NCBI GenBank assembly: GCA_031216755.1
Contig: JARUHG010000006.1
Coordinates: 186,001 to 250,000 of the forward strand
Direction: 5' to 3'
From: Lysobacter arvi
Lineage (GTDB): Bacteria > Pseudomonadota > Gammaproteobacteria > Xanthomonadales > Xanthomonadaceae
Length of the DNA stretch: 64,000 bases
Part shown: in pieces, positions 1 to 8,909 of the stretch
How positions within the stretch are numbered: the stretch's first letter is position 1
Layout: the number at the start of each line of letters is the position of its first letter
The notes under the pieces: generated by a model
Database searches by the model: none
Told to the model about the DNA's origin: nothing
What the model saw: only the letters and a program-made list of their open reading frames with translations
Program-made: the position numbers and the translations under genes

Positions 1-35
1 CGGCGCCTTTTGTGTATCCGGCACGTGCCGGCAAG

Positions 36-77
36 CAAATAAAAAGGGGGCCGAACGTCCCCCGACATTCGGCCCCC
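36..77 (-). terminator. Intrinsic terminator of a leftward transcript
   Basis: A perfect 10-bp stem (46-55 pairs with 68-77) encloses a 12-base loop. Read on the minus strand, the stem is followed by TTTTTATTTG (45-36), a good U-tract. The plus-strand side has no T-run, so the signal works leftward only. The nearest gene to its right, mnmG, runs rightward, so this terminator needs its own minus-strand transcript; see the predicted small RNA. Confidence 0.8.
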
Positions 78-153
78 GTGCTTCCCCTGCGAGCGCTTGG
101 CCAGCCCCTGTTCCAATTCCGGCCGGCGTCTAGCGCCTGCCCCGCTGGGTGCA
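38..153 (-). ncRNA. Predicted sigma-54-dependent small RNA, about 115 nt
   Basis: No credible protein is encoded on the minus strand here, yet the segment is bracketed by a strong -24/-12 promoter and an intrinsic terminator. The start is placed about 12 bases past the -12 GC, near 153-152, and the end in the U-tract. The transcript can form a short hairpin with loop CUAGA, then a GGCC/GGCC-closed loop holding two GGA motifs and a GGGG run, then the terminator hairpin, whose loop carries GGGGGA. Repeated GGA and GGGG motifs in loops could titrate a CsrA/RsmA-type protein or pair with C-rich mRNAs; both are inference. On the opposite strand the loops would be C-rich, but no terminator is seen for that direction. 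I could not match it to a named RNA family. Confidence 0.55.
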
Positions 154-164
154 AGGAGTATGTC

Positions 165-180
165 GCAGGAACCGTGCCAA
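165..180 (-). promoter_or_regulatory. Sigma-54 (-24/-12) promoter for the small RNA
   Basis: The minus strand reads TTGGCACGGTTCCTGCG. The -24 element TTGGCACGG matches the consensus YTGGCACGR fully. The GG and GC dinucleotides are separated by exactly 10 bases, the hallmark of RpoN promoters. The -12 element is CTGC rather than TTGC. It points away from mnmG towards the terminator at 36-77. Confidence 0.7.
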
Positions 181-226
181 CTTTCACCTGCCGTTCATTC
201 TCCACGGCGGACGAGGCGGCGCTGAC

Positions 227-233
227 CTAGAAT
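227..233 (+). promoter_or_regulatory. Putative -10 region for mnmG (CTAGAAT)
   Basis: CTAGAAT lies 43 bases before the mnmG ATG. The same CTAGNNT pattern sits 25-85 bases before several other starts in this window. No convincing -35 hexamer is seen. Confidence 0.35.
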
Positions 234-276
234 TCCGCGCCCGGATGCGTCCGGACCCGCGAACGACCAGACCCCG

Positions 277-2166
277 ATGAGCCAGAACTTCTACCAATAC
301 GACGTGATCGTGGTCGGCGGCGGCCATGCCGGCACCGAGGCCGCGCTCGCCTCGGCGCGGGCCGGCGCACGCACGCTGCTGCTGACGCATTCGGTGGAAA
401 CCGTCGGCGCGATGAGCTGCAACCCCGCCATCGGCGGCATCGGCAAGGGCCACCTGGTCAAGGAAATCGACGCGCTCGGCGGCGTCATGGCGAAGGCCGC
501 GGACGCCGCCGGGATCCAGTGGCGCCGGCTCAACGCGAGCAAGGGGCCGGCCGTGCGCGCGACGCGCTGCCAGGCAGATCGCGCGCTGTACCGCGCCTTC
601 ATCCGCCGCGCCGTGGAGCGCCAGCCGAACCTGACCCTGTTCCAGGCGGCCGTGGACGACATCGCCTTCGAAGGCGGCAAGGTCACGGGCGTGGTCACCC
701 AGACCGGCCTGCGCTTCGATGCCCCGGCCGTCGTGCTGACCGCCGGCACCTTCCTCGCCGGCAAGGTGCATGTGGGGCAGACGACCTACGCCGCCGGCCG
801 CGCGGGCGATCCCCCGGCCGTCGCGCTCGCGCACCGCCTGCGCGAGGGGCCGTTCGTGGTCGACCGCCTGAAGACCGGCACGCCCCCGCGCATCGACGGG
901 CGCACGCTCGACTACTCGGTCATGGACGAACAGCCCGGCGACGACCCGCGCCCGGTGATGTCCTTCATGGGCAGCACCTCCGATCATCCGCGCCAGGTGT
1001 CGTGCTGGATCACGCACACCTCCGAGCGCACGCATGAGATCATCCGCGGCGCGCTCGACCGCTCGCCGCTGTACACCGGCCAGATCGAAGGCATCGGGCC
1101 GCGCTACTGCCCCTCGATCGAAGACAAGGTGGTGCGCTTCGCGGAGAAGGCGAGCCACCAGATCTTCGTCGAGCCCGAAGGGCTGGAGGTCGTGGAGATC
1201 TACCCCAATGGCATTTCGACCTCGCTGCCGTTCGACGTGCAGCTCGAGCTGGTGCGTTCGATTCGCGGCTTCGAGAACGCCCACATCACGCGGCCGGGTT
1301 ACGCGATCGAATACGACTTCTTCGATCCGCGCGGCCTGAAGACCACGCTGGAAACCAAGTCCGTCGCCGGCCTGTTCTTCGCCGGGCAGATCAACGGCAC
1401 CACCGGTTACGAGGAAGCGGCCGCGCAGGGGCTGCTCGCCGGCGTCAACGCCGCGCGGTTCGTGCATGGCCGGGACGGTTGGAGCCCGCGCCGCGACGAG
1501 GCGTATCTGGGCGTGCTGGTCGACGACCTGACCACGCACGGCACCAGCGAGCCGTACCGCATGTTCACCTCCCGCGCCGAATACCGCCTGCAACTGCGCG
1601 AAGACAACGCCGACCTGCGCCTGACGCCGGTGGGCCGCGAACTCGGGCTCGTCGACGACGCGCGCTGGTCGCGCTTCGACGCCAAGCGCGAGGCGATCGC
1701 ACGCGAGAACGCGCGCCTGTCCGGCCTCTGGACCGCGCCGAACAACGCGCTCGGCCGTGCGGCAATGGACGTGCTGGGCATCGAGATCAGCCGCGAAACC
1801 AGCGCGCTGGACCTGCTCAAGCGTCCGGAACTGGACTACGCGAAGCTGATGGCGGTGCCGTCGCTGGGGCCGTCGGTCGACGACGCCGACGTGGCCGAGC
1901 AGGTCGAGATCGGCGTGAAGTACGCCGGCTACCTGGATCGCCAGCGCGAGGAAATCGCGCGGCAGCAGCGCCACGAAGCGACGCCGATCCCGGACGGCTT
2001 CGACTACGCCGCGGTGCGCGGGCTTTCAGCCGAAGTGCAGCAGAAGCTGGAACGCGTCCGTCCGCAGACCGTCGGCCAGGCGCAGCGCATCCCCGGCATG
2101 ACGCCGGCCGCGATCTCGCTGCTGCTGGTGCACCTGACGCGCGCGCGCCGGAGCCGGGTGGCGTAA
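277..2166 (+). CDS. mnmG: tRNA uridine-5-carboxymethylaminomethyl(34) synthesis enzyme MnmG
   Basis: MnmG is the FAD-dependent subunit that, with MnmE, installs the cmnm5 group on U34 of tRNAs reading split-box codons; it acts in the cytoplasm. The 629-residue length is normal for the family. The Rossmann FAD motif [12 protein letters not shown] lies at residues 12-23, followed by [17 protein letters not shown], then the [18 protein letters not shown] block, and [19 protein letters not shown] in the C-terminal half. The ATG at 277 gives the expected N-terminus directly before the FAD fold. The gene stands alone: a predicted small RNA diverges upstream and a separate lipoprotein gene follows after 114 bases. 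Identity is secure. Confidence 0.97.
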   Translation: MSQNFYQYDVIVVGGGHAGTEAALASARAGARTLLLTHSVETVGAMSCNPAIGGIGKGHLVKEIDALGGVMAKAADAAGIQWRRLNASKGPAVRATRCQADRALYRAFIRRAVERQPNLTLFQAAVDDIAFEGGKVTGVVTQTGLRFDAPAVVLTAGTFLAGKVHVGQTTYAAGRAGDPPAVALAHRLREGPFVVDRLKTGTPPRIDGRTLDYSVMDEQPGDDPRPVMSFMGSTSDHPRQVSCWITHTSERTHEIIRGALDRSPLYTGQIEGIGPRYCPSIEDKVVRFAEKASHQIFVEPEGLEVVEIYPNGISTSLPFDVQLELVRSIRGFENAHITRPGYAIEYDFFDPRGLKTTLETKSVAGLFFAGQINGTTGYEEAAAQGLLAGVNAARFVHGRDGWSPRRDEAYLGVLVDDLTTHGTSEPYRMFTSRAEYRLQLREDNADLRLTPVGRELGLVDDARWSRFDAKREAIARENARLSGLWTAPNNALGRAAMDVLGIEISRETSALDLLKRPELDYAKLMAVPSLGPSVDDADVAEQVEIGVKYAGYLDRQREEIARQQRHEATPIPDGFDYAAVRGLSAEVQQKLERVRPQTVGQAQRIPGMTPAAISLLLVHLTRARRSRVA

Positions 2167-2280
2167 CGGCGCCGGAATCGCGCTGTCTGGCGTTCCGGTC
2201 GGCCCGGTTCGATTCATCCGGTCATCCGGGCCTTCGCCGGATCGCGGCAACGCGGGGGACATGGGGGTACGCTTCGTGCC

Positions 2281-3621
2281 ATGAAGACCTCTCCGCTGCT
2301 CTCCGCCGCCGCGCTGTCGCTCGCATTGCTGTCCCTTGCCGCGTGTGACCGCGGTGCGCCTGGAACATCGACGTCGCGCACTGCCGATGACGCGACCAGG
2401 GCCGCCGCATCGAACGCAGTGCCGCCTGTACGGCGAGACGAATGGCCGCTGCCGTCGATCGCCGCATCTGCCGCACAGCCGGACCTCATTCGCGGTCCGG
2501 ACGGCAGCCTGCTGCTGTCGTGGATCGAACAGGGCGATGCGGCGCGTGGCGAAGCCGCGCATGCGCTGAAGTTCGCGCGGTACGCGAACGGCGCCTGGAG
2601 CGAAGTGCGCGAGATCGCACGCGGCGGCGACTGGTTCGTGAACTGGGCCGACACGCCGCACATCGCGGCCACGCGCGACGGCGCCTTGTGGGCGCATTGG
2701 CTGCGCAAGACGGCCAGGGCGACGTACGCCTACGACGTGGTGCTGGCGCGTTCCGGCGACGGTGGGGCCACGTGGTCGAAGCCCGTTCCGGTGAACACCG
2801 ACGGCACGCCGACCGAACACGGCTTCGTCTCGATGTGGCCGGTCGGCGACGACCGCGTCGGCGTGGCGTGGCTCGACGGCCGCAACACCGGCGGCGGCGA
2901 TCATTCGGCGCACGGCGGCCACGCGTCGGGCGCGAAGCACGCACCCGGCGCGATGACCCTGCGCACGGCGGTGTTCGACGCGTCGCTCCAGCGTTCCGAC
3001 GAACGCGAGCTCGACGCGATGACCTGCGACTGCTGCCAGACCGACGCCGCACTCACCGCGCGCGGTCCGCTGCTGGTGTATCGCGGCCGCACGCCGGCGG
3101 AGGTGCGCGACATCCTCGTCGCACGCGCGGACGAAACCGGTTGGCAGGCGCCCACGCGCGTGCACGTCGACGACTGGACCATGCCCGCGTGTCCCGTGAA
3201 CGGGCCGGCGGTGGCGACGTACGCGACGAGCGCGACCGTCGCCTGGTACACCGCGGCGGGCGATACGCCGACGGTGAAGCTCGCATGCAGCGCGGACGCG
3301 GGCGCCACGTTCGGCACGCCGCTGGTGCTCGAACGCGGCATGGCGGTGCAGGGACGCGTCGATACCGCCCTCGACGAGCGCGCCGCATGGGCGCTGTGGA
3401 TGATCGAGGATGCAAACGGCCAGGCGCTCCGTTTCGCGCGCTTCGCGCCGGACCTCTCGCGCGAAATGCAGCGTGGCGAGGTCGCGACGCTGCGGGGTAA
3501 AGGCCGCGGCACGGGCATGCCGAAGATCGCGCTGGTCGATGGCACGGCATATGTCGTCTGGACCGACGTCATCGATGGCAAGCCGTCGCTGCACGGCGCG
3601 CGTTACGCGAAAGTGCCATGA
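2281..3621 (+). CDS. Sialidase-like (BNR-repeat) lipoprotein
   Basis: The 446-residue product starts with a lipoprotein signal peptide ending in a lipobox (SLAAC, Cys22), so it should be anchored to a membrane on the periplasmic side. The rest looks like a six-bladed beta-propeller of the sialidase superfamily, with Asp-box-like turns such as SGDGGATWSKP and SADAGATFGTP. Two conserved patches, TCDCCQTDAAL and WTMPACPVNGPA, mark a bacterial subfamily usually annotated as exo-alpha-sialidase. A set of catalytic sialidase arginines is not obvious, so true glycosidase activity is doubtful; a structural or binding role is possible. The downstream GFA-family gene overlaps its stop by 4 bases, implying co-translation. 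Confidence 0.75.
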   Translation: MKTSPLLSAAALSLALLSLAACDRGAPGTSTSRTADDATRAAASNAVPPVRRDEWPLPSIAASAAQPDLIRGPDGSLLLSWIEQGDAARGEAAHALKFARYANGAWSEVREIARGGDWFVNWADTPHIAATRDGALWAHWLRKTARATYAYDVVLARSGDGGATWSKPVPVNTDGTPTEHGFVSMWPVGDDRVGVAWLDGRNTGGGDHSAHGGHASGAKHAPGAMTLRTAVFDASLQRSDERELDAMTCDCCQTDAALTARGPLLVYRGRTPAEVRDILVARADETGWQAPTRVHVDDWTMPACPVNGPAVATYATSATVAWYTAAGDTPTVKLACSADAGATFGTPLVLERGMAVQGRVDTALDERAAWALWMIEDANGQALRFARFAPDLSREMQRGEVATLRGKGRGTGMPKIALVDGTAYVVWTDVIDGKPSLHGARYAKVP

Positions 3622-4046
3622 CGGCCTCGCTGCACGGTGGCTGCCACTGCGGGCGCATCGCGCTCGACGTCGTCCTGTCGAAGCCGGCGTCCGAGTACAC
3701 GCCGCGCGCCTGCGACTGCAGCTTCTGCCGCAAGCACGGCGCGGCCTGGCTGTCGGACGCCGGGGGATCGTTGCGCGTGCGATTGCGGGGCGAACCGGTG
3801 GTCTATCGACAAGGCTCGGCGCAGGCGGACTTCATCGCGTGCGCGCACTGCGCGGTGCTGGTGCTGGTGCGGCACGAGCACGAAGGCCGCGTGCACGCGG
3901 CGGTGAACGTGCGCGCGCTGGCCGGGGCCGCACCGTTCGCCGATGAGCAGCCGGCCTCGCCGCAGAAGCTCGCCCCGCAGGAGAAACGCGAACGGTGGAC
4001 GACGCTGTGGTTCGCGGATGTGCGGATCGTGGACGCGGACGACTGA
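3618..4046 (+). CDS. GFA-family zinc protein (formaldehyde-activating enzyme/CENP-V fold)
   Basis: This 142-residue cytoplasmic protein carries the cysteine pattern of the GFA fold: C9-x-C11, then C32-x-C34-xx-C37, then C75-xx-C78, which in the family bind two zinc ions. The founding member was linked to glutathione-dependent formaldehyde metabolism, but most homologues have no proven reaction, so the substrate is unknown. Its ATG overlaps the stop of the sialidase-like gene (ATGA at 3618-3621), which suggests translational coupling, although the two products would sit in different compartments. The length is usual for the family. Confidence 0.8.
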   Translation: MTASLHGGCHCGRIALDVVLSKPASEYTPRACDCSFCRKHGAAWLSDAGGSLRVRLRGEPVVYRQGSAQADFIACAHCAVLVLVRHEHEGRVHAAVNVRALAGAAPFADEQPASPQKLAPQEKRERWTTLWFADVRIVDADD

Positions 4047-4360
4047 CGATCCGCCGTCGGGAAGTCGGCCTCATTTGCGCGCGGCCCGGCCGCGTTCGCC
4101 GACGCATCGAGCCCGCACCGTTATCCCGGCGAAGCCGGCCCTCAAACTATCGCGCCGTAGAACTCCACCGCGTCGCTCCAGAGAAGGCTGGCCTCCACTC
4201 TGCGTGTCGTGGGCTTCGCGAGGTCACCGCCACACCGTAGCGCTGCGACACGGCGGTGGTTCGATGCATTCGCCCCGGCCCGGTCGCCGTTAGCCCTGCC
4301 GTCGCGGTCGCCGTCACTGTCGCTGTAGCGGCGGCTTCACGTACGCCAGCGCAATGAAAC
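4047..4360. other. Intergenic region between convergent genes; degenerate repeats
   Basis: No gene is supported here. It holds a short palindrome CCGGC-GAA-GCCGG (4126-4138), the same GAA-loop design as the repeat at 29299-29315. Near 4290-4332 there is a loose run of GTCGCGGTCGCCGTCACTGT-type hexamers, which encodes an alternating Thr-Ala string on the minus strand and is low-complexity rather than coding. Confidence 0.5.
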
Positions 4361-4870
4361 CTAGGCACCGGCGTCGATCGCGAACAGTTGCAGGTCCGAC
4401 GATCCCATCCGCACCGTATCGCGAAAGGTGAGGCCGATGCGCTCGAGCACCTTCACCGACGCCGCATTCCCCGGAGAAACGATCGCAAGCAGCCGCGGCA
4501 ACGCGAGCGTGCGCATCGCGTGATCGCGAACGGCCGTGCAGGCTTCGACCGCATAGCCCTTCGACCAGTGGCGCGGCAGGAAGGCGTAGCCGATGTCGGC
4601 GTCGGGCAGCGTGTCGCGGCGGACGAGGCCGGCCATGCCGAGCGGCTCGCCGGTCTCCTTCGACACCACCAGCCACAGGCCGTAGCCGTTGCGCGCGTAA
4701 CTCGCACGCGGGTTGGTCTCGATGTAGTTCTCGGCGGATGGCAGGTCGTGCACGCCGCGATCGCCGATGTTGGCGAGGAACGACGGATCGGTATGCAGTT
4801 CCAGGACGAACGGCGCGTCCGCCGCTTCGATCTCGCGCAGTACGAGGCGTTGCGTTTCCAGCACCTGCAT
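4361..4870 (-). CDS. GNAT acetyltransferase, RimJ/RimL-like
   Basis: The 169-residue protein has the RimJ/RimL-type layout: an N-terminal strand LETQRLVLREIEAAD, a central strand with GEPLGMAGLVRR, the acetyl-CoA region DIGYAFLPRHWSKGYAVEA (about residues 92-110), and SPGNAASVKVLERIGL near the C-terminus. It should transfer an acetyl group from acetyl-CoA to an N-terminus or small amine; the acceptor cannot be read from the sequence. It is convergent with the GFA gene and lies about 90 bases downstream of the end of tamB on the same strand, so it diverges in neither expression nor function in an obvious way from its neighbours. Confidence 0.85.
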   Translation of the reverse strand: MQVLETQRLVLREIEAADAPFVLELHTDPSFLANIGDRGVHDLPSAENYIETNPRASYARNGYGLWLVVSKETGEPLGMAGLVRRDTLPDADIGYAFLPRHWSKGYAVEACTAVRDHAMRTLALPRLLAIVSPGNAASVKVLERIGLTFRDTVRMGSSDLQLFAIDAGA

Positions 4871-4960
4871 CGGCGTTTCCCTTGCGACGATTGGGTTGAC
4901 GGTGACGATCCCGCATCCGCGCGCCCGAGTCGAGGGCGGCGTGGAGCGCGGGCGCGAAGC

Positions 4961-7900
4961 CTACTTTTCCTTGCGCCAGTTGAGCGAGGCGCGGCTCTCC
5001 ACCGTACTGGATTCGACCTGCACGTCGAAGCCCTTGCGCAGCAGGTACTTGAGCATCAGCACCTGCCCGGTGCCGAGCAGCGACACGCCGTAGCCGACGT
5101 ACAGGCGCGGCGAGATGTGCTTGCCGAAGCCGAGCACGCTGCCGCCGAGGGTGCGGCTGTCGCTGACGCCGGCGTCGTCCAGGCCCAGCTTCGCGCCGAG
5201 CTGCGAGGCGATCAGGCTGCCGCCGGCCGAGAGCGCCGCACTGGCGGCGTTGACCTGGCGGCTTTCGTCGCTGCTGGCGCTGGCGAGCGGGCGGCCGAGC
5301 GTGAGGTAGGCGAGCGCCTCGGATTGCGAACTGGCCGGATCGGACCACACGGTCGCGCTGGGCGCGCCGGCGCGGCCGCGGATGTCGACGCCGGCGGTCA
5401 CGTCGCCGACCACGCGTTCGGCGCGGATGTTGAGGATCGGATCGGACACCGGCCCGCCCGACCACGACAGCTCGCCACGCGTGATGTCCAGCTTCTGCCC
5501 GTACGCCTTGTAGCGGCCGCTGACCTGCAGCTGGCCGCTCGCGGTCATCTCGCGGCCGGGGTGCGAGCGCACGCGCATGCGGCCGCCAAGCGCGCCCTCC
5601 AGGCCGAAGCCGTTGAGCTGCACGTCGTCGCCGAGCGCCAGCGTGAGATCGAGGTCCAACGGCGACGCGGCGCTGGCTTCCGGGTCTTCGGGATCGAGCA
5701 CGACCACGTCCGGCGACGCCGATACGCCCTGGTCGAGCCGCTCCAGGTCGATGCGCGCCGACGGTACGGTCACGGTGCCGGTCACGGTGATCGGCTGGCC
5801 GGCGGCATAACGCACCTGCACGTCGGGGCTGGCGACCGCGTGCAGGTCGCGCGTGTCGGACACGAGCACGTTCTGCCCCGTGGCAGTGAGCAGCAAGGGC
5901 GCACTCGCGTTCTGCCAGTTGAGCGAACCGTCCACGCGCAGCGTGCCTTCGCCGGAACGGATCTGCCCCGCGATGCGCGCCGTGCCGTCGGGCAGCGCAT
6001 CCAGGCGGACGTCGCCGCCTTCCAGCACGATCGCGAGCGACGGGATTTCGGTGCTGAAGTTGGTCAGTCGCGCCTGCCCGCCCAGCTGCGGGCGCGCGCG
6101 CGTGCCGCCGAGCGTGATGCGCGCGTCCAGCGTGCCCTTGGGTTCCATGATGTCCGGCGAGAACAGCTCGAGCCAGACGAGTTCGGAGGTGTTCACCGAC
6201 AGCTCGCCGGCCAGCGGCGCGTAATCGTCCCAGCCGGTCTGGACGCGCGCGTCGATGCGTCCGCCGCTGTTGAACGCGGTGCCGAGTTCGGCGTTGATGC
6301 GGCGCGGATCGAACGTCGCCGTGAGCGCGAGGTTCTCGTAGCTGAGCACTTCGCGGCGCGAGCGCTCGCTGTTCTTCATGCCGCCGCCGGACGAGCGCAC
6401 GTTGAGCTGGCCGCTCCACGCGTTGCCGGCCGGTCGGAGCGTGCCGTCGAGCGCGATCTCGCCGCGCAGCAGCCACGGACGGCCGCCCTCGCGCTCGGGC
6501 AGGTACGGCACCACCAGGCTCAGCGGCAGGCCATCGCCCTTCACAGCGAGGCCGCGTCGCGGCCAATCGGCGTTCGCGCACAGCGAACCGCCGCCGCTGC
6601 CGACGAAACAGCTGTTGCTCAGGGCGCCGTTACGGCCGTCCCAGCTGAAGCGTGCCGCCTCGCGAAGCCGCCACGACGCGCCGCGGGCCGGCGTCAGTTC
6701 GAATGCCGACAGCGCGCCCTGCCACGTGTTGCCGCGGCGCGCGACGTTGCCCGCGAGCGACAGCGCGCCGATATCGCCCCGCGCGTCGCCCTGCACCTGC
6801 AGCGCTTCGACCGCGCCGCGCGCGTTCAGCGCGACGGACGACAGCGGCATCCCGACGTCCAGCCCGGTCGCGCGCACGGCGATGTCGCCGCTGCCGCGCT
6901 GCCACGGCAGGCGGCCCTTCGCGGTGAACGCCTGCGCCTGGTAATCGCCGTACTTCAACCCGCTGCCGGTGAGGTCGACGGTGATGTCGGGCGCGTTGCG
7001 CGGGCCGCGTACCTGCGCCGTGCCGCGCAGCGTGCCGGCGCCGCCCGGCAGCAGGTCGGACAGCACCAGCGGCGTCAGTTTCGCGTCGATGTCGAGCGCA
7101 TTGCCGATCGTGCCCTTGGCATCGATGCGGCTGCCGCCGAGCGTCAGCGCGACGTCGCCCTGGTGCGTCGTTTCGCCGCCGGCCGTGCCCGCGCCGCGCA
7201 TGTTGAAGCGCGCGTTCCCGCCGAGCGGCCGATTGCGCAGCCGGCCGCCGAGATCGCTCGCGGTCGCCGCGATGTCCAGTCCGCCGTCGCTGCGCGTGCT
7301 GCCCTGCGTGGCGAGCCGGCCGTTGATCGAGCCCTTGAAGTCCGGCGCGAAATACCCCGGGTCGAAACCCGCGAGCGTCGCGTCGATGTTCCATCCCAGC
7401 GATGGCGCCCATGCGACCTCGCCGCGGCCGTCGAGCGTGCCGGTGGGCATGCGCGCCTGCAGCGTCCTGAGCGTCATGCGCTCGTCGTTGCCGCGGCCGT
7501 CGAAGGTGACGGTCGCCTGCGTGTCGTCGCGTCGCAGCGTCGCGTTGCCGATCGCCGCCCACGACTGCATCGTGCCGGCGAAGCCGAGATCCGCATCGAC
7601 GCCGATCGCCACCGCCTCGCTCTGCGCGGCGGGTGCAGGCGCGGTGACCTTCTGCAGTTTCCGCGCGCTCACGCTCGCGGGCGGATTGCCTGCAGCGGCG
7701 GGCGATGCGGGCGGCGTGGTTTCGCCGCCGAACGTGAGTCCGCGCGCGTTCGCGGCGAAGCGGAACTTCGCGTTCCGCGCATCGGTGAAATCCGCCTTGC
7801 CGCGCAACGTCGCGCTGCCGCCGAAAATGCGCAGCGCGAGCGGCTGCACGTCGAGCACCTGGTTCTCCACGCGCACTTTCGACGGCAGCACCGTCGCGAC

Positions 7901-8902
7901 CAGATCGCCCTGCCGGAACTCGCCGCGCAGATTCGCCGCGCCGCCCATGCCGTCGGCACTGAAACTGAAGACCAGCGGGCGATCGTCCTCGCTCGCCTCG
8001 GCGCCGGTGAGCAGGCCGATGTCGAGGCCTTCGGCGTCCGCGTCCAGGCGCCACTTCGGTTCGTCGCGACCGTGCAGCGTCACGCTCGCGCGCAGCGGTT
8101 GCGGCACGTGGCCGGCGATGGCGACGTTCATGCGCGACAGATCGCCGCGCGCCACCAGTCCGATCCGCGCCGGCGTGCGACCGTCGGCCGCGGGTAGCAC
8201 GGCGCTCGCGGTGAGGTCGGTGCGGAAATCCTCGCGCGGCACGTAATCGCCGTGCACGTTGAAACGGCCGAGGTCGCTGTCGACGAACAGGCGCTCGACA
8301 TGCAGTTCGCCCTGGCGCGCATCCAGTCCGCCGCGCAGCGTGCGCACGTCGATGAGCTTTTCGCCCGCCTGCGTCAGCAGGAATCCGTCCACGCGCACGT
8401 CGTCGGCCTGCAGTTCCAGCGGCGGCGCGATCTGCGGCAGCACCTCGGGCCAGCGCGGCAGCTCGAACGGTTCGTCCGACCTGGGGATCTCGAGCTTCGC
8501 GTTCGCGACCTGGAGCGCGTCCAGGCGCAGGCGCTTGCGGAACAGCGGACGCAGCGCGGGATCCAGGTGCACGCGGTCCGCGGTGAAGACCATGCGGTCG
8601 TAGGTGAAGCGCACGCCGTTCAACGTCAACGGGCCCGACAGCGGGCCTTCGACGCTGCGCCACGACAGCGTCGCGTTTTCCGGAAGGCGCGAGACGATCT
8701 GCGACAGCAGCAGGTCGCGGCCGCCGATGCTGGTGAGCAGCCAATACAGGAACACGCCGGCGACCAGCGCGATGGCGACCGACACGATGCCTGCGCGGAT
8801 CGCCAGCCAGCGCATGCGCGCGAAGCGGCGCGCGCGAAGCTCGGCGATGCGGGCTTCGCGCGGGTCCTTCGGAGCCGGGTTGTCGGAACTGGGCTGGCTC
8901 AT
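4961..8902 (-). CDS. tamB: Translocation and assembly module protein TamB
   Basis: TamB is a long inner-membrane-anchored protein that spans the periplasm and works with TamA in outer-membrane protein assembly and phospholipid transport. The 1313-residue product has a basic N-terminus, one membrane anchor (about residues 30-53, GIVSVAIALVAGVFLYWL) and then a very long repetitive beta-strand region ending in the DUF490/TamB domain. The start is set at the ATG at 8902 because GGTGAGG lies just upstream, seven bases past the tamA stop; a GTG at 8923 would overlap tamA. The pair is clearly one operon. Length and architecture are normal. Confidence 0.93.
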   Translation of the reverse strand: MSQPSSDNPAPKDPREARIAELRARRFARMRWLAIRAGIVSVAIALVAGVFLYWLLTSIGGRDLLLSQIVSRLPENATLSWRSVEGPLSGPLTLNGVRFTYDRMVFTADRVHLDPALRPLFRKRLRLDALQVANAKLEIPRSDEPFELPRWPEVLPQIAPPLELQADDVRVDGFLLTQAGEKLIDVRTLRGGLDARQGELHVERLFVDSDLGRFNVHGDYVPREDFRTDLTASAVLPAADGRTPARIGLVARGDLSRMNVAIAGHVPQPLRASVTLHGRDEPKWRLDADAEGLDIGLLTGAEASEDDRPLVFSFSADGMGGAANLRGEFRQGDLVATVLPSKVRVENQVLDVQPLALRIFGGSATLRGKADFTDARNAKFRFAANARGLTFGGETTPPASPAAAGNPPASVSARKLQKVTAPAPAAQSEAVAIGVDADLGFAGTMQSWAAIGNATLRRDDTQATVTFDGRGNDERMTLRTLQARMPTGTLDGRGEVAWAPSLGWNIDATLAGFDPGYFAPDFKGSINGRLATQGSTRSDGGLDIAATASDLGGRLRNRPLGGNARFNMRGAGTAGGETTHQGDVALTLGGSRIDAKGTIGNALDIDAKLTPLVLSDLLPGGAGTLRGTAQVRGPRNAPDITVDLTGSGLKYGDYQAQAFTAKGRLPWQRGSGDIAVRATGLDVGMPLSSVALNARGAVEALQVQGDARGDIGALSLAGNVARRGNTWQGALSAFELTPARGASWRLREAARFSWDGRNGALSNSCFVGSGGGSLCANADWPRRGLAVKGDGLPLSLVVPYLPEREGGRPWLLRGEIALDGTLRPAGNAWSGQLNVRSSGGGMKNSERSRREVLSYENLALTATFDPRRINAELGTAFNSGGRIDARVQTGWDDYAPLAGELSVNTSELVWLELFSPDIMEPKGTLDARITLGGTRARPQLGGQARLTNFSTEIPSLAIVLEGGDVRLDALPDGTARIAGQIRSGEGTLRVDGSLNWQNASAPLLLTATGQNVLVSDTRDLHAVASPDVQVRYAAGQPITVTGTVTVPSARIDLERLDQGVSASPDVVVLDPEDPEASAASPLDLDLTLALGDDVQLNGFGLEGALGGRMRVRSHPGREMTASGQLQVSGRYKAYGQKLDITRGELSWSGGPVSDPILNIRAERVVGDVTAGVDIRGRAGAPSATVWSDPASSQSEALAYLTLGRPLASASSDESRQVNAASAALSAGGSLIASQLGAKLGLDDAGVSDSRTLGGSVLGFGKHISPRLYVGYGVSLLGTGQVLMLKYLLRKGFDVQVESSTVESRASLNWRKEK

Positions 8903-8909
8903 GGGCGCC

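Noticed and set aside
184-1974. 596-codon open frame antisense to mnmG
   Set aside because: mnmG is unambiguous on the other strand, and the antisense product has no recognisable domain.
4147-4368. Small minus-strand frame with Thr-Ala repeats
   Set aside because: Low-complexity hexamer run in a convergent gap, no ribosome site.
4388-8197. 1269-codon open frame antisense to tamB
   Set aside because: Shadow frame produced by high third-position GC; no signal, domain or ribosome site.
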